Shown here: piece by piece, positions 44,801 to 52,685 of the stretch
Layout: every line of letters begins with the position of its first letter
Position numbering within the stretch: position 1 is the first letter of the stretch
Source: Cynocephalus volans
Lineage: Eukaryota > Chordata > Mammalia > Dermoptera > Cynocephalidae
Assembly: GCF_027409185.1 (NCBI RefSeq)
Contig: NC_084469.1
Coordinates: 83,611,918-83,675,917, forward strand
Reading direction: 5' to 3'
Length of the DNA: 64,000 nucleotides
Notes under the pieces: generated by a model
The model's input: the letters and a program-made list of their open reading frames with translations, nothing else
Told to the model about the DNA's origin: nothing
Databases searched by the model: none
Program-made: the position numbers and the translations under genes

Positions 44801-46640
44801 TGCATATGTTTGTCAGAACACGTCCAATTGTACACTTAAAAGATCTGATATGTGTAAATTTAGCAATAATTTAAAAAATAATTATAAAAACAATATGGGT
44901 TTTCTCAACAGTTGCACCAGTAGTTAGAAGACAATTTATTGCCTTCAGATTCTAAGGGGAAACCTACAAGTCTTTATTCATCCACACTATGAATTAATGT
45001 GAAGGTATATTAAGGATACTTTCTTACATTCAGGGTCTCAAGAATTTGCTACCTGTACTCCCTTTCTTAGGAAGCTACTGCAAGTTACATCCACCAAAAT
45101 AAAGAAATATACTAAGAAAGGATCCTGGAATCCAGGACCAAAGAGGGTTCAACTCAAGATAGAGATGAGGAGAATTTCCAGTATGGTATTGAAGAAAGAT
45201 CACAAGACGATAATTGTGAATAGGCCTAGAGAGCAACTATTTCAAATTGGAACAGTTTGGAAGGCTTGGAGAGATTTCCTCAAGAAGATAAATTGATAAA
45301 ATATCTAATATGTATAAAAATCCTGAAAAGATTTATACAACTAGGAGAGAGTTTGAGTTGCATTAGAATTGAAAACTAAGCAAATAAAAAAAGTGAATCA
45401 CTTCAGGGAAAACAATGGGCAGGAAACGTGAAATCACTTACTATAGTCATAATAATGTGAATATTAAAAACTGATGTTACTGGAATTGTGATTTTTTTTG
45501 GCAGCTGGTCAGTAAGGGGATCTTAGTATTATAAGGCTGTGCTGTAACCAACTGAGCTAACTGGTCAGCCCTGGAATTGTGATTTAACTATAATGAGAAG
45601 ATGATGGGATGGGTAGAGTGTTTGTGGTGGGGAAAGAGATGCAAAACAATTAAATTCTAATTTTCTCTGGTGGAAAGTGAATAAATAACGACTAAAACCA
45701 AGAACCATCTTATAAAAATGTTACTTAAAGATAGATTTGTTTTTTTAAAACAAAAAGGAGCAACTGGAAAAAAGTAGTTGCAAAAAAGAAAGTAGTTGCA
45801 TTTGAAGAGTGGGAAATGTGCATTGGGGGAAGGACTTCTGTTTTTTATACAAGTTTTATAAAAATAGTTTGGCTCGAAATTATATGCATGTTTAACTTTG
45901 ATTAAAATGTTGAGACAAAATAAAAAAATAGAATAGAGACTGAAAAAAGAGAATTTGGAAGAATATACACTAAGATGTTAATTGTGGTTTTAGCCGGCTC
46001 ATGAGATAATAGATGATTTCTCTGTTCTTTGTTCTTTTTCTTTATTTTTCACATTTTCTTTCGTGAACTTGGTAGAAACATTTGTAATTAGGAGGGGAAA
46101 AATAAAAATAAATGTTGATTATTCTTATATCCTGTGGCATGGCTAAACTGAATATGTTAACATATTCATAAAGTCGTCGTTTATGTTGAGAAGGGACCAT
46201 CTTCTAGGATGAGAAAATGTATTTTGATTGTGACAGTGAGCTCATACTAATGAGGAGAAAGAAATATATGAGATTCTTACAGAAATGATGTAGCTATTAG
46301 ACTGTTGTGTGTATAGAAATATATATAGTCTCCATTTCAGTGACTCCTTTATGTAATGTTTTAAAAATTTCAGTTCAGTAGCATAGTGCTTTATAACATT
46401 TAATGTACATTGTAGTATTATGTGTAGTCTTGTCATTAAATACTTGAAAGCTTTAAAAAGATTTTTAAAAATTACTGCATCTACTGCCTTTATATTAAGC
46501 TTTCCCTTTTTCTTTTAACAGAGAAACAGGAAAAGGAAATTGACATCTATGCTAACCTCTCTGATGAAAAGGCTTTCGTGTTTTCAGTCGCCTTGGCAGA
46601 AATAAATAGAAAAATTATCAATCAAAGACTTATTCTCTGA
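18146..46640 (+). CDS. C16orf87: C16orf87 (UPF0547 family), four coding exons, 154 aa
   Basis: Coding sequence is the join of 18146-18211, 24380-24476, 40543-40725 and 46522-46640. All junctions are GT/AG and the phases (0, 1, 1) fit, giving 154 codons plus TGA, the length I know for the human protein. Visible parts: CPEC (residues 16-19) and CKSCPCGY (27-34), a Cys-rich zinc-knuckle-like motif split across exons 1 and 2; a Lys/Arg-rich stretch (about 57-115) with RRGRGRPKS (97-105), an AT-hook-like core; and a conserved tail, [20 protein letters not shown] (130-149). There is no signal peptide or membrane segment. The biochemical function is not established as far as I know; a zinc-binding, nucleic-acid-contacting nuclear protein is inferred from the motifs. 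The first ATG has A at -3. A second in-frame ATG (residue 11, 18176) has A at -3 and G at +4 and could serve by leaky scanning. A CpG-island promoter suggests housekeeping expression. The identity is recognised from the full-length protein. Confidence 0.97.
18171..18182 (+). promoter_or_regulatory. Possible YY1-like element overlapping codon 11
   Basis: GTGAAGATGGCC resembles the core (AAGATGGC) of a YY1 element, which often lies just downstream of the start site of CpG promoters. It also forms a strong-context in-frame ATG (A at -3, G at +4). The regulatory role is speculative. Confidence 0.25.
18621..19930 (+). other. Intron 1 proximal part, nothing recognised
   Basis: CpG content falls quickly to AT-rich intron. 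No repeat or coding signal stands out apart from short T-rich tracts, for example 19277-19289. Confidence 0.5.
19935..20003. mobile_element. Palindromic MITE, copy 1
   Basis: The left arm TACTTCAGAAGTTCATGGAA is mirrored by the right arm (TTCCACAAACTGTTTGAAGTA), about 69 bp in all, with TA at both outer ends. The TA ends and hairpin form suggest a Tc1/mariner-type non-autonomous element. Four relatives occur in the window. Confidence 0.75.
20026..20077. mobile_element. Palindromic MITE, copy 2 (left arm shortened)
   Basis: It begins TACTTCAGAAATTAAAAGAT and ends CTTTCCATGAACTTTTTGAA followed by TA. It is the same family as copy 1, only 23 bp away, and lost part of its left arm. Confidence 0.7.
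20115..20480 (-). repeat. MaLR (MLT1-like) solo LTR, minus strand
   Basis: GACTGGGTGGCTTAAACAAC, GAAATTTATTTTCTCACAGT and the distal CACATTGGGGGTTAGGTATT are in the order expected of an MLT1-type LTR read backwards. No internal region is present. Confidence 0.85.
20481..21029 (+). other. Intron 1, nothing recognised
   Basis: AT-rich intron sequence. Overlapping open frames of 91 and 99 codons on opposite strands at about 20732-21031 show no recognisable domain. Confidence 0.5.
21030..21165 (+). repeat. MIR SINE fragment
   Basis: CATTTCATCACTCATAAAAT, then TGAGGTAATAGTAG and CCTGTCACAAAATAATCATT, is a diverged MIR core to 3' end on the + strand. Confidence 0.55.
21166..22280 (+). other. Intron 1, nothing recognised
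   Basis: AT-rich sequence with T tracts near 21955-21970 and 22141-22165. No repeat family or coding signal is clear. Confidence 0.45.
22281..22350 (+). mobile_element. 5'-truncated CYN-type SINE
   Basis: CCAAGGTCAAGGGTTTGGAT, CTGGCCAGCTGCC and an A tract are the second half of the tRNA-like SINE on the + strand. Confidence 0.75.
22351..23599 (+). other. Intron 1, nothing recognised
   Basis: This intron sequence contains a G-rich run near 22538-22558 and has no identifiable repeats. The duplicated section of the gene begins about where this ends. Confidence 0.5.
24380..24476 (+). CDS. C16orf87: C16orf87 coding exon 2 (residues 23-55, split codon)
   Basis: 97 nt. The acceptor is TTTTTTCTACAG and the donor is ACAG|GTAATT, ending in phase 1. 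It encodes [20 protein letters not shown] followed by [13 protein letters not shown]27, C30 and C32 complete the Cys-rich motif begun in exon 1. A near-identical exon lies upstream at 1941-2037. Confidence 0.96.
24711..24776 (+). repeat. Fragment of the ancient long repeat
   Basis: GGGATAATGGAGAACCATTG, then AAGGGTTTTAAGCAAGGGAG and TGACCTGATCTGATT, belongs to the same unnamed repeat as 25880-27770. It is a piece out of order relative to that copy. Confidence 0.5.
24777..25625 (-). mobile_element. Old L1 3' region, minus strand, with a nested young L1
   Basis: The outer parts (24777-25110 and 25490-25625) read as the reverse of an old L1 3' end, with GTTTGATAAGTTTTGACATA and CATTCACCTGTTGATGGACA. 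A + strand L1 interrupts it. Confidence 0.75.
25106..25489 (+). mobile_element. 5'-truncated L1 nested in an older L1
   Basis: TCAATGGAATACTACTCTGC through the end of ORF2 and CGCATGTTCTCACTTATATG to an A-rich tail is a short L1 3' end on the + strand. An imperfect duplication, AGTTCATTATTTTT and AGTTCATTACTTTT, flanks it. Confidence 0.85.
26229..26403 (+). mobile_element. Two-unit CYN-type SINE
   Basis: The first unit begins GGCTGGCCTGTGGCTCACTT. The linker CATATAGGGATGGCCAGTTC leads to the second unit, ending GTTACCGGGTCATCTTTT and an A-rich (CAAA)n tail. The target-site duplication AAAAACATTCTTG is at 26216-26228 and 26404-26416. It is absent at the matching point of the upstream duplicate. 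Confidence 0.93.
27444..27470. repeat. T homopolymer tract
   Basis: A run of more than 20 T within the ancient repeat, perhaps the tail of a tiny retroposon. Confidence 0.6.
27975..28200 (+). repeat. MIR SINE
   Basis: GGAGTCAGAAGACCTGGTTT, TTCTGTCATTTTCTAAACAA, TAGTACCTACCTTAGAGGAT and ATACTCAGTAAATATTC fall in MIR order on the + strand, nearly full length. Confidence 0.85.
28340..28985 (+). mobile_element. Old L1/HAL1 fragment
   Basis: GGAAATGCAGTTGAAACGAA, ACTACTGGGAGGAGCATAAA and TGATAGAGATTTTTATGTAC resemble the end region of old L1 elements on the + strand. It is heavily mutated. Confidence 0.65.
28986..30545 (+). other. Intron 2, nothing recognised
   Basis: About 1.5 kb of AT-rich intron without an identifiable repeat or coding signal. 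It has no visible counterpart in the upstream duplicate. Confidence 0.5.
30546..31430 (+). repeat. Probable ancient repeat, family unnamed
   Basis: AGTGACTCAGCAATGTCATC, GTGGCTTTCATCCTCATTGT, GGCATCCTGTAAGCATTCCA and GGGCACATTGCCCTCTTTAA form a mosaic I associate with an old mammalian interspersed element. It is related to 16975-17140. The first 450 bases are less certain and hold overlapping open frames of up to 112 codons with no known domain. Confidence 0.4.
31630..31805 (-). mobile_element. L1 3' end fragment, minus strand
   Basis: ACATAACATAAAATTTACTA, CAGTTCAGTGACATTTAGTA and CCATCCATCTCCAGAACTCT read as the reverse of an old L1 3' UTR. It is cut off by the L1/HAL1 fragment that follows. 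Confidence 0.8.
31806..33095 (+). mobile_element. HAL1/L1 5' UTR plus ORF1 relic
   Basis: After a GC-rich leader (31806-32110) comes an ORF1-like region with a coiled-coil-type stretch ([18 protein letters not shown] at about 32450-32510) and CCAGAAGGGGAAGAGAAAGG. The downstream part, CAGCCAAGAATACTATACCC and TGCAAGAAATCCTCAACGGA, is typical of HAL1. It has stops throughout. A second copy of its 3' part is at 58170-58545. Confidence 0.8.
33096..33560 (-). mobile_element. L1 ORF2 fragment, minus strand
   Basis: GTGTTTCTAGGAATTTATTC, CATTTCATCTAGATGATCTA and TTTACCAACTTTTGGTTTCA are the reverse of the L1 reverse-transcriptase region. Confidence 0.8.
33561..33988 (+). other. Intron 2, nothing recognised
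   Basis: AT-rich sequence between two L1 fragments. An AAATAAAATAAAATAAA tract at about 33976-33990 marks the start of the next L1. Confidence 0.45.
35011..35353 (-). mobile_element. Young 5'-truncated L1, minus strand
   Basis: It is flanked by a perfect 16-bp duplication, AGAGTTTTATAGGTTT (34995-35010 and 35354-35369). The body is the same 3' UTR seen at 16225-16391 and 61620-62502 (T tract, ATTTTATTTTGTCGATATAC, a C/T-rich stretch, a GT repeat and ORF2 end). The perfect duplication indicates a recent insertion. Confidence 0.93.
35193..35238 (+). repeat. (GT)n microsatellite inside the L1 3' UTR
   Basis: A GT run with one TTTGT break follows a T tract. The shared position in other L1 copies of this family shows it was carried in by the element. 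Confidence 0.8.
35801..37259 (+). other. Intron 2, nothing recognised
   Basis: About 1.4 kb of intron with no clear repeat family or coding signal. TAATAATAATAA-type repeats are near 36808. Confidence 0.45.
37260..38175 (+). repeat. Second copy of the ancient long repeat in intron 2
   Basis: GGAAGAGAGTTCTGGGCAGA, TATGTTGGCTGCTATGTAGA, AATTGAAATGCTTGTGAGAC and GATAGTCTAGAGCTTAGGGA are in the same order as in the 25870-27770 element, extending further 3'. It is strongly diverged. Confidence 0.5.
38440..39060 (-). mobile_element. Old L1-like fragment with an AT microsatellite
   Basis: TTGCTTTGAAGCAAATCCCA, ACACCTGGTGTTCAAATTTT and TTAGTTGTAAGTTGGATCTC resemble the reversed 3' region of an old L1. 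The (AT)n tract and a T run interrupt it. Confidence 0.55.
38785..38829. repeat. (AT)n microsatellite
   Basis: About 22 AT dinucleotides followed by a run of T, likely polymorphic in length. Confidence 0.95.
39061..40542 (+). other. Distal intron 2, duplicated upstream in part
   Basis: The last 850 bases match the upstream block at about 9190-10133, so this is single-copy intron that was duplicated. No other repeat is clear. The 39061-39700 part has no visible counterpart. Confidence 0.55.
40543..40725 (+). CDS. C16orf87: C16orf87 coding exon 3 (residues 55-116, basic, AT-hook-like)
   Basis: 183 nt. The acceptor CCATACAG has a short pyrimidine tract and the donor is GAG|GTATGA. It encodes the highly charged middle, with [20 protein letters not shown], an RS-type stretch ([10 protein letters not shown]), GRGRPKS and a KKHEEER tail. 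It starts and ends in phase 1. A decayed copy lies at 10134-10306. Confidence 0.95.
41007..41076. mobile_element. Palindromic MITE, copy 3
   Basis: The left arm TACTTCAAAAAGTTGCTGGA and the right arm TCAGTGAATTTTTTGAACTA form a hairpin with TA at each end. It lies at the end of the duplicated section of the gene. The upstream copy has no MITE at about 10575. Confidence 0.75.
41077..41784 (+). other. Intron 3, nothing clearly recognised
   Basis: AT-rich intron. ATCATGGAAAATTTCAAAAT near 41441 hints at a short fragment of an old L1 or L2, too short to call. Confidence 0.4.
41785..41890 (+). mobile_element. CYN-type SINE, monomer
   Basis: GGGCTGGCCGGTTAGCTCAG then TTGATTAGAGCATAGTG, GGATCCCCTTATGGGCCAGC and a C-rich end. 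The head follows tRNA-Ile (GGCCGGTTAGCTCAGTTGGT) closely and gives the clearest A-box in the window. Confidence 0.88.
41891..42372 (+). other. Intron 3, nothing recognised
   Basis: AT-rich intron with a GA-rich patch (GAGAAGAGATGAGAAGAGAA near 42069). No repeat family or coding signal is seen. Confidence 0.45.
42381..42603 (+). mobile_element. hAT (Charlie-type) DNA transposon relic
   Basis: It begins CAGGGGGTCAGCAAAC and ends GTAATTTGCCAATCCTTG, so the ends are inverted. An 8-bp duplication (GTGTAGAC at 42373-42380, ATGTAGAC at 42604-42611) flanks it. The length, about 223 bp, and an 8-bp duplication are typical of a non-autonomous hAT element. It has no transposase. Confidence 0.85.
44503..44890 (+). 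mobile_element. Old L1 3' end nested in the HAL1-like element
   Basis: GTGGAATACTACCCAGCATG through ATGCCATTTATATGAAGTTT and CAATTGTACACTTAAAAGAT is a 5'-truncated L1 3' end ending in an A/T-rich tail. Confidence 0.8.
45495..45570 (-). mobile_element. CYN-type SINE, minus strand
   Basis: A T-rich start, GGCAGCTGGTCAGTAAGGGG, and AACTGAGCTAACTGGTCAGC at the end. The 15-bp duplication CTGGAATTGTGATTT is at 45480-45494 and 45571-45585, perfect. Confidence 0.93.
46522..46640 (+). CDS. C16orf87: C16orf87 coding exon 4 and stop (residues 116-154)
   Basis: The acceptor is TTTTTCTTTTAACAG. The exon encodes [19 protein letters not shown] and the terminal [20 protein letters not shown], then TGA at 46638-46640. 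Its frame joins exon 3 through a split GAG codon. I see no copy of this exon in the upstream duplicated block. Confidence 0.96.
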
Positions 46641-48830
46641 CACTTGTCTGCAAAATCTGTTGAAACTTTCTTCAGGATTACATCAGCAAATTCTCAAACA
46701 GTTATGGACTCTAAAGAGCTTTCTGACTGCATCAGTAAAAGGGCCATTGGTTGTTTTTTCCCCTATCATTTAGCCTTGCCACACTTTGGAAGCAAAGCTG
46801 GAGGCTTGGACTGTTCTGGGATTTCCTTGTTTACTAAGGAATATTGTCAGTGTTTTGTGTTTGGGATATAAGTAAGTGTATTTAGCAAAAAAAAAAAAAA
46901 AAAAAAAGCTGGATGGATATATTAAGGGATAAAAAGGGTAGGGGTGGGGATGGTGGTATGAAAAGTAGGGAAATAAAATGCTTGATAGTTTTCAGGCTTG
47001 CCACCAGAGATGCAATATTTTAAATACTGTCAGAAAGAGTGACATTTAAAAATATATATTTCAGATTTTCAGCACTAATAGATTGCATATATGCAGTTCA
47101 TTTGCTTTTAATAAATTGGCAATTGATATTTTATTGAATGGGGAATTAAGAATATAAACTGTAAATTTTGTCTTAAATTGATTTTTTTCTTGGCCTTTAT
47201 TTTTTTGACTTAAGGTATGAGTTATATTTTAGGAAATATTTTCTAGACAGTTTGGAAATTTGGGTGCTATATGAAGAAAAACATTTAAGGATATATCATA
47301 CTTCAGATATAAACATCTTGTTTTCTTGAATGTAATTTATTTATTGGTTAAAAAAACTTTTCTGCTCTCAAGATGGTGCCAGTTAATCTAAATATAAAAT
47401 ATATTTATTAAATGTAAAATATTTCTTAGATAGCCACTTTTAAGCAGTAATGTTTTATCTGAATGGATGTTCATTTATACGTCCTGATAATTATTTAAAT
47501 TGTTACTTAACCTTACTCTAGAAGAAAAAAATAAACCTTAATATTGAAATTAAGTAGATTAAATAGTGTGGTATAGCTTTTGTTCTAGTTGTTTGTGAAA
47601 TATATTTAAATTCTTAATTTTTCTAGCATTAAATTATAACCATTTATAGTTGATTTATTTTATACTTAAATGATTTTGAATTTTTACGTACCAATTTAAT
47701 GATTAACATATTCAAAACTGGCAATAACTCCCATTATTTTCAGTCCCTTCTCCCTCAATCTGTTTGGAGGTCCTAAAGCCTTAGTAGGAAAGATGTTCAT
47801 CAGTTAGATTTAGCTCCTATTTAATAGAATCTCCCTTTCAATTTCAGTAATAGCATTGTCAACTTCATCCTTCATCCTGCATCTCCCATCACCTCCCAAA
47901 GGAAAAAAGATCTATCTACATTTTTTTGTACTTTATTTAAATAGTAGCCAGCAGAGGGAGCTTAAGAGGTACTTTAGATAGGACGTAGATTTTTCTAAGA
48001 ATTCCTTTTCCTTGAATCCCCATATCTATTTGCAGGCTTTTCTGCAATTATCTTGTATGCATTTTGAAGTCCTGGCAATAAAGTTTTCCCAAGAATGTAT
48101 GATTTTTATCTTTGAAATGTACTTTAAGAAAACTTTTGATTTTGAACAAGAAAGCTTAAAAAAATGACTAATATCTAAAATTACTTGTGGAACTATATAT
48201 ATCCTCATAAAAATCAAGAACAGCTTGTGGAGTAGGCGTCTCTTTAAAGAATTATTGATGTCAGAACCTATCTGTTTAAAGCCGAAGACCGTTAGAGGAA
48301 AGTCATGATAAGATACCCATTGGAAATGGTAAGGGGAGGATACTTTGATGACTGGGCTGCAGTTTGCCATATAGAAAATTAATTATTTATGTCAGATGCT
48401 CATAATGTTAAATTGTCGGCTTATTTAAAAATCTCTTTGGCAGAGGGGCAAATTAGGTTTCCCCTGTTTGTAACATAATCTGTTTAACCAATATCTCTAA
48501 AAATCGATTTTTCTGGTAGATATATTTATAAACTGTCTTGTTAAAAAGATAGAAAATTTAATTTGTCTAGGATGTTGTACTGGTCCTGGAAAATACTACT
48601 TTGTCACTGGTGTTGAAGAAACCTCTCTTTTCAGCAGATGTCCTAAGAGCATAATTATAGTTTTTTAATTACTTAATCTAAAAGTTGTTCTGCTATAATA
48701 TCTATAAAATGATATGATTATTCAAAATATCCTGAAATGGTTCCATGATTAGATTAGGTCTGTTGAAGATATATTTATTCTTAAGTGTGAGCAAAATTAA
48801 ATAAAAGCAATTTGGGAGTTGTTAGGCTAA
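46641..48830 (+). other. C16orf87: C16orf87 3' UTR (extent uncertain)
   Basis: Sequence after the stop is mostly not recognisable repeat, apart from an A tract at about 46888-46908, as expected for a 3' UTR. Possible polyadenylation hexamers AATAAA occur at about 46972, 47530 and 48800. I cannot tell which is used, so the 3' boundary is a guess. Confidence 0.45.
46888..46908 (+). repeat. A homopolymer in the 3' UTR
   Basis: A run of about 21 A in the presumed 3' UTR, 250 bases after the stop codon. It could cause internal priming in oligo-dT cDNA and a false polyA site. Confidence 0.9.
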
Positions 48831-49226
48831 ACAGTACAAGCTTGTATGTTTATTGCCCCCCAACCCACTAACTCCATGGTATTCCAAAGTGACTTTAGGG
48901 GCACTTTAATGCTTGAGGTTTGAATTTGTTTGTTTTAAACATGAGCATTTCTTACATTTTTATGGGCAAGGAAGCCTGAGGTTGTATTTAAAAATAAGTT
49001 ATCTAAAAATAAGGGAAATACTGCAAATTATTTCCTCTGTAGCAATCAGTGGAAATGATCAAACAGATCGAGACAGTTTCTATTATAATGAGATAAAATT
49101 TAAAATTACAAATGACTTAAGAATTCAGGCAGAGTAAATTCACATTTCTTTAAATCTCAGAAATACCTGAAAAAAAAAAAGTATGGCATGACCTCAGTGT
49201 TGCTTTCTAAAAGTAATTACTAGGGG
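48831..49226 (+). other. Downstream flank, nothing recognised
   Basis: AT-rich sequence with one short open frame (74 codons) of no known family. Confidence 0.4.
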
Positions 49227-49297
49227 GTTTTCAAAAAGTTCATGGAAAGAATTCTTATTACCTTTTAATTACATTTTTCCATGAACTTTTTGAAGTA
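49227..49297. mobile_element. Palindromic MITE, copy 4
   Basis: Left arm TTTTCAAAAAGTTCATGGAA; right arm TTCCATGAACTTTTTGAAGTA. The arms pair almost perfectly, so this is the best-preserved hairpin of the family. Confidence 0.82.
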
Positions 49298-49849
49298 CTC
49301 TTGTATATATGTGTTTTTCCTGAGATAAAAGTTCAAATTGAAAAGTATTTGAATCTTTAAACTCTAGTAGTTGCATTTGATTTTCTAAGTCTGACTAAAA
49401 ATGATTTAGCGATGTATTTAATTTTGACTCGCCTTTCAACCTGTATGTTTATCCTTTAAATTTAGAGACATTAAACTTTTTAAATACCTGATACAAAAAT
49501 ATTAATCAAATTTGTTTCATTCTGCTTTCAAAATATGTTCTAGACACAGGTAGTCACATTGCCAAATTTGATGTGTTCTTCCCTAAAACATTTTGTCCAT
49601 TCTTTGTAACTCACTTCAAAGTCATTCTTCTTTCCATTTTACCTTTTGGTTTTGTTTATTGTCTTATTTTCTTGCTAGTGTTCTTTAAGGTTTTCTAGTA
49701 TTTTCTATCTCTTTAGCCTTTAAGACATATTTTTATAAACAAATCTCGTTTAAATTAATTTTTTTTTTCTGTGTAGCTGGCTTTTTTTGTTTTACTACCG
49801 CTATTGCAAGCTTTATTTTCATATTTGGAAGTGTGTTTATCTACAATGG

Positions 49850-49919
49850 TACTTCAAAAAGTTCATTGAAAGATCTGTCTTATCTTTCAATTCTGTTATT
49901 CCATGAACTTATTGAAGCA
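49850..49919. mobile_element. Palindromic MITE, copy 5
   Basis: Left arm TACTTCAAAAAGTTCATTGA; right arm TTCCATGAACTTATTGAAG then CA instead of TA. It lies 550 bp from copy 4. Confidence 0.75.
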
Positions 49920-50179
49920 CATAGTGCTTATATGTTTAATTTACTATTTTCTCCAACTTACTATAGTTTCAATATTAGAAGTTTTCATTTCTCAAAGATT
50001 ACAGCTATAGTAATGAGTATCCTAACATACAAAGCAGACTATTCAGAATTAAAAGTATGAGGCATATAATACGGGCTGTAGGCTGGACTGGAATAATTCT
50101 GTTTACCATTGTCAAAAATTTTACTTTTGTATTATTAAGGAATTTAGGTATTTTATCTTCTTATGGAGATTTTTTTTTG

Positions 50180-50736
50180 GTTTGTTTTTGCTATTTTAGT
50201 GTTTTATGAATTTACATTTGTGTGCCTTTCCTTTTTCTTGCCTTATTGCATTGTCTAGGACTTCCAGTACAGTGTTGAAAAGTAGTAGTGACAAAGAGAT
50301 CCTTGCCTTGATTCCAATTGTAGGGGGGGAAACATTCAGTCTTGCACCATTAAGTATGACTTTAACTGTGGTTTGTTTTTATTTTTTGTTTCATTTTGTA
50401 GCATACCCTTTATTAAAGAGTGAGGAAATTCCCTTCTGTTCCTGCTTGTTAGGAGTTTTTATCCTGAACAGATGTTGAATTTTTTCAGATGCTTTTTTGC
50501 AGAATCAATATGATCTTTTCCTGCCTTTAGAATGTTAATATGATGGATAACATTGATTGGTTTTTGACTATTGAAGCCAGCCTTTAATTCCCAGGATAAG
50601 CATGACATGGTTGTGTTGTATTATTATTTTTATATGTTATGGATTCAGCTTGCTAATATTTTGTTGAGAATTTTTGTATTTTTGTTCATGAGGGAGACTG
50701 TACCTGTAGTATTTTTGTATTGTCTTTGGTTTCTGT
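50180..50736 (-). mobile_element. L1 ORF2 region, minus strand (part 1)
   Basis: ATTGCATTGTCTAGGACTTC, CAGTACAGTGTTGAAAAGTA and GATCCTTGCCTTGATTCCAA are the reverse of the L1 reverse-transcriptase region. It continues beyond the LTR insertion at 51181. Confidence 0.85.
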
Positions 50737-51180
50737 ATTAGTTTGTTTCTGTTGCTTATAACAGAATACCTGAAACTGGGTAATTTATAAAGGAATGAAA
50801 TTTATTTCTTACAGTTTTGGAGGTTGGGAAGGCCAAAGTACAGGGAACACGCCTGGTAAGGGCCTTCTTGTGAGTAGTGCCTCTACAGCAATGCAGGGTA
50901 TCAACGTGAGAATGGGCTGAGCAAGAGATCTGATCTCATTTGCTCTCCTTATGAAACCAACAGAAACACACCCCTTGAGCACCCATTAAACCATCAACCC
51001 ATTACTCCATGAATGGATCAATCCATTCACTAGGGTATGGTCTTCACAATCTAATCAACTCTTAAATGTCTCCACCTTCCAAATAGCATAATTGGATTTC
51101 CCACCCTCTTAACACTGTACAATGGAGATTAAGTTTCCAACACATAAACTTTTGGGGGACATATTTGACCCATAGCAGTT
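50737..51180 (-). repeat. MaLR/ERVL-type solo LTR nested in L1
   Basis: GTATTAGTTTGTTTCTGTTG, CCTGAAACTGGGTAATTTAT and GGGGGACATATTTGACCCAT are the ends of a reversed old LTR. A relative is at 60193-60600. No internal retroviral genes. Confidence 0.75.
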
Positions 51181-52490
51181 TTAGGATCAGGTGATACTGG
51201 TTTCATATAATGAGTCAGGAAGTATTCCATCCTGTTCTATTTTCCAGAAGAGATTGTGTAGAATTGTGTTACTTAAATGTTTGGTAGAATTTACCAGTGA
51301 AACCAGTAGGGCCTAGAGATTTTTATTTCAGAAGGATATTATTATGAATTAAATTTATTTAATAGTTATTAAACAATTTCAATGATCTATTTCTGTTTGG
51401 GTGAGTTTTGGTACTTTGTGATTCTCAAACAGTTGGTTCATTTCATCTGAACTGTTGAATTTAACTGTGTAGAATTGTTTGTAGTATTTTTTTTTATCTG
51501 TTTCATGTCTTTGGCGTTAGTGATATTCTCCATTTTGTGCCTGATATTGGTAATTTATGTCTTCTGTCTCTCTTTGTCAGTCTTACTGGAGGTTTATTAA
51601 TTGTATTGCTCTTTTAAAGGAACCAGCTTTAAAGCAACCAGGTTTATTGATATTCTCTGTTATTTTTAAGTTTCATTAATTTCTGATGTATTATTTCCTC
51701 CTTTCTACTTGCTTTGGGTTTATTTGCTCCTCTTTTTCTGGCTTCTTGTGGTAGAAATTTAGAGTGTTGATTTCATGCTTTTCTAACAAAAACGTTTAAT
51801 GCTATAAATTTCCCTTTAAGCAATTGTGATTGTGTTATCCCACAAATTTTTTTGTGTTACCATTTCATTTTTGTTTGATTCAGAATATTTTCTAATTTTC
51901 CTTCATACTTCTTTAATTTCCAGATATTTAGAGGTTTTCCCAGTTATCTTTCTTTTACAGATTTTGTTTGTTCTATTTCATTATGGTCAGAGAACACATT
52001 TTATATGATTTCAGTTCTTTAAAATTATTAGTTTGTTAGGACCTAGGATATGATCTGTTTCATTAAGTGTTTCATGTGCACTTGAAAAAAATGAGGATCC
52101 AGTTGGTATTGTTCAGTGATGTATTCTTGATGATATTCTGTTAGTGTTGTTATTCCTGAGAGGAAAGTGTTGAATTCTCCAACTGTAATTATGGATCTGT
52201 TTCTCCTTTTAGTTCTATCAGTTTTTGCTTCATATAATTTGAAGCTCTGTTGTTGGGTCATAAACATCTTTGCTATGTCTTCTTGGAGAATTGACCCTTT
52301 TATAGTTACAAAATGTTTATCTTCTTTCCTGGTAATTTTCTTTGCTTTATAGTACTTTGTCTGATACTAGTACCTTAGAACCAATCCATTTTTCTTTTGA
52401 TTAATATTTGCATGGTATGTCTTTTCCATCCTTTTTCAATCTGCCTATATCATATATGAAGTGAATTTCTTGCAGAGAGGATATGTAGTT
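51181..52490 (-). mobile_element. L1 ORF2 region, minus strand (part 2)
   Basis: Collinear continuation of the 50180 L1, with TAGGATCAGGTGATACTGGT, GGGCCTAGAGATTTTTATTT, CATTATGGTCAGAGAACACA and TCTGTTTCTCCTTTTAGTTC. The coding frame has many breaks. Confidence 0.88.
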
Positions 52491-52505
52491 CATGTTTTAA
52501 TTTTT

Positions 52506-52670
52506 CTTTTTTTAAAAGATGACCAGTAAGGGGATCTTAACCCTTGACTTGGTGGTGTCAGCACCACGCTCTCTCAAGTGAGCTAACCGGCCATCCCTAT
52601 ATAGGATCCAAACCCGCCGGCCTTGGTGTTATCAGCACCACACTCTCCCAAGTGAGCCACGGGCTGGCCC
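52506..52670 (-). mobile_element. Two-unit CYN-type SINE, minus strand
   Basis: GATGACCAGTAAGGGGATCT, linker CCATCCCTATATAGGATCC and GAGCCACGGGCTGGCCC. The duplication CATGTTTTAATTTTT (52491-52505) and CATATTTTAATTTTT (52671-52685) differs by one base. Confidence 0.93.
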
Positions 52671-52685
52671 CATATTTTAATTTTT

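Larger units (their letters stand above)
43000..46085 (+). mobile_element. HAL1-like/L1 composite in intron 3
   Basis: From about 43060 (GGTGGATAGAATAAACACAT) through CTTCAGGGACAAGGAATAGG, GTTGCCTGAAGGTCAGGAAT and AATTCAAGAAATTTCCCCAA (about 44315), the order fits an old L1/HAL1 5' and ORF1-like region on the + strand, continuing after 44890 with GGATCCTGGAATCCAGGACC. It carries a nested L1 3' end and a SINE. Confidence 0.65.
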
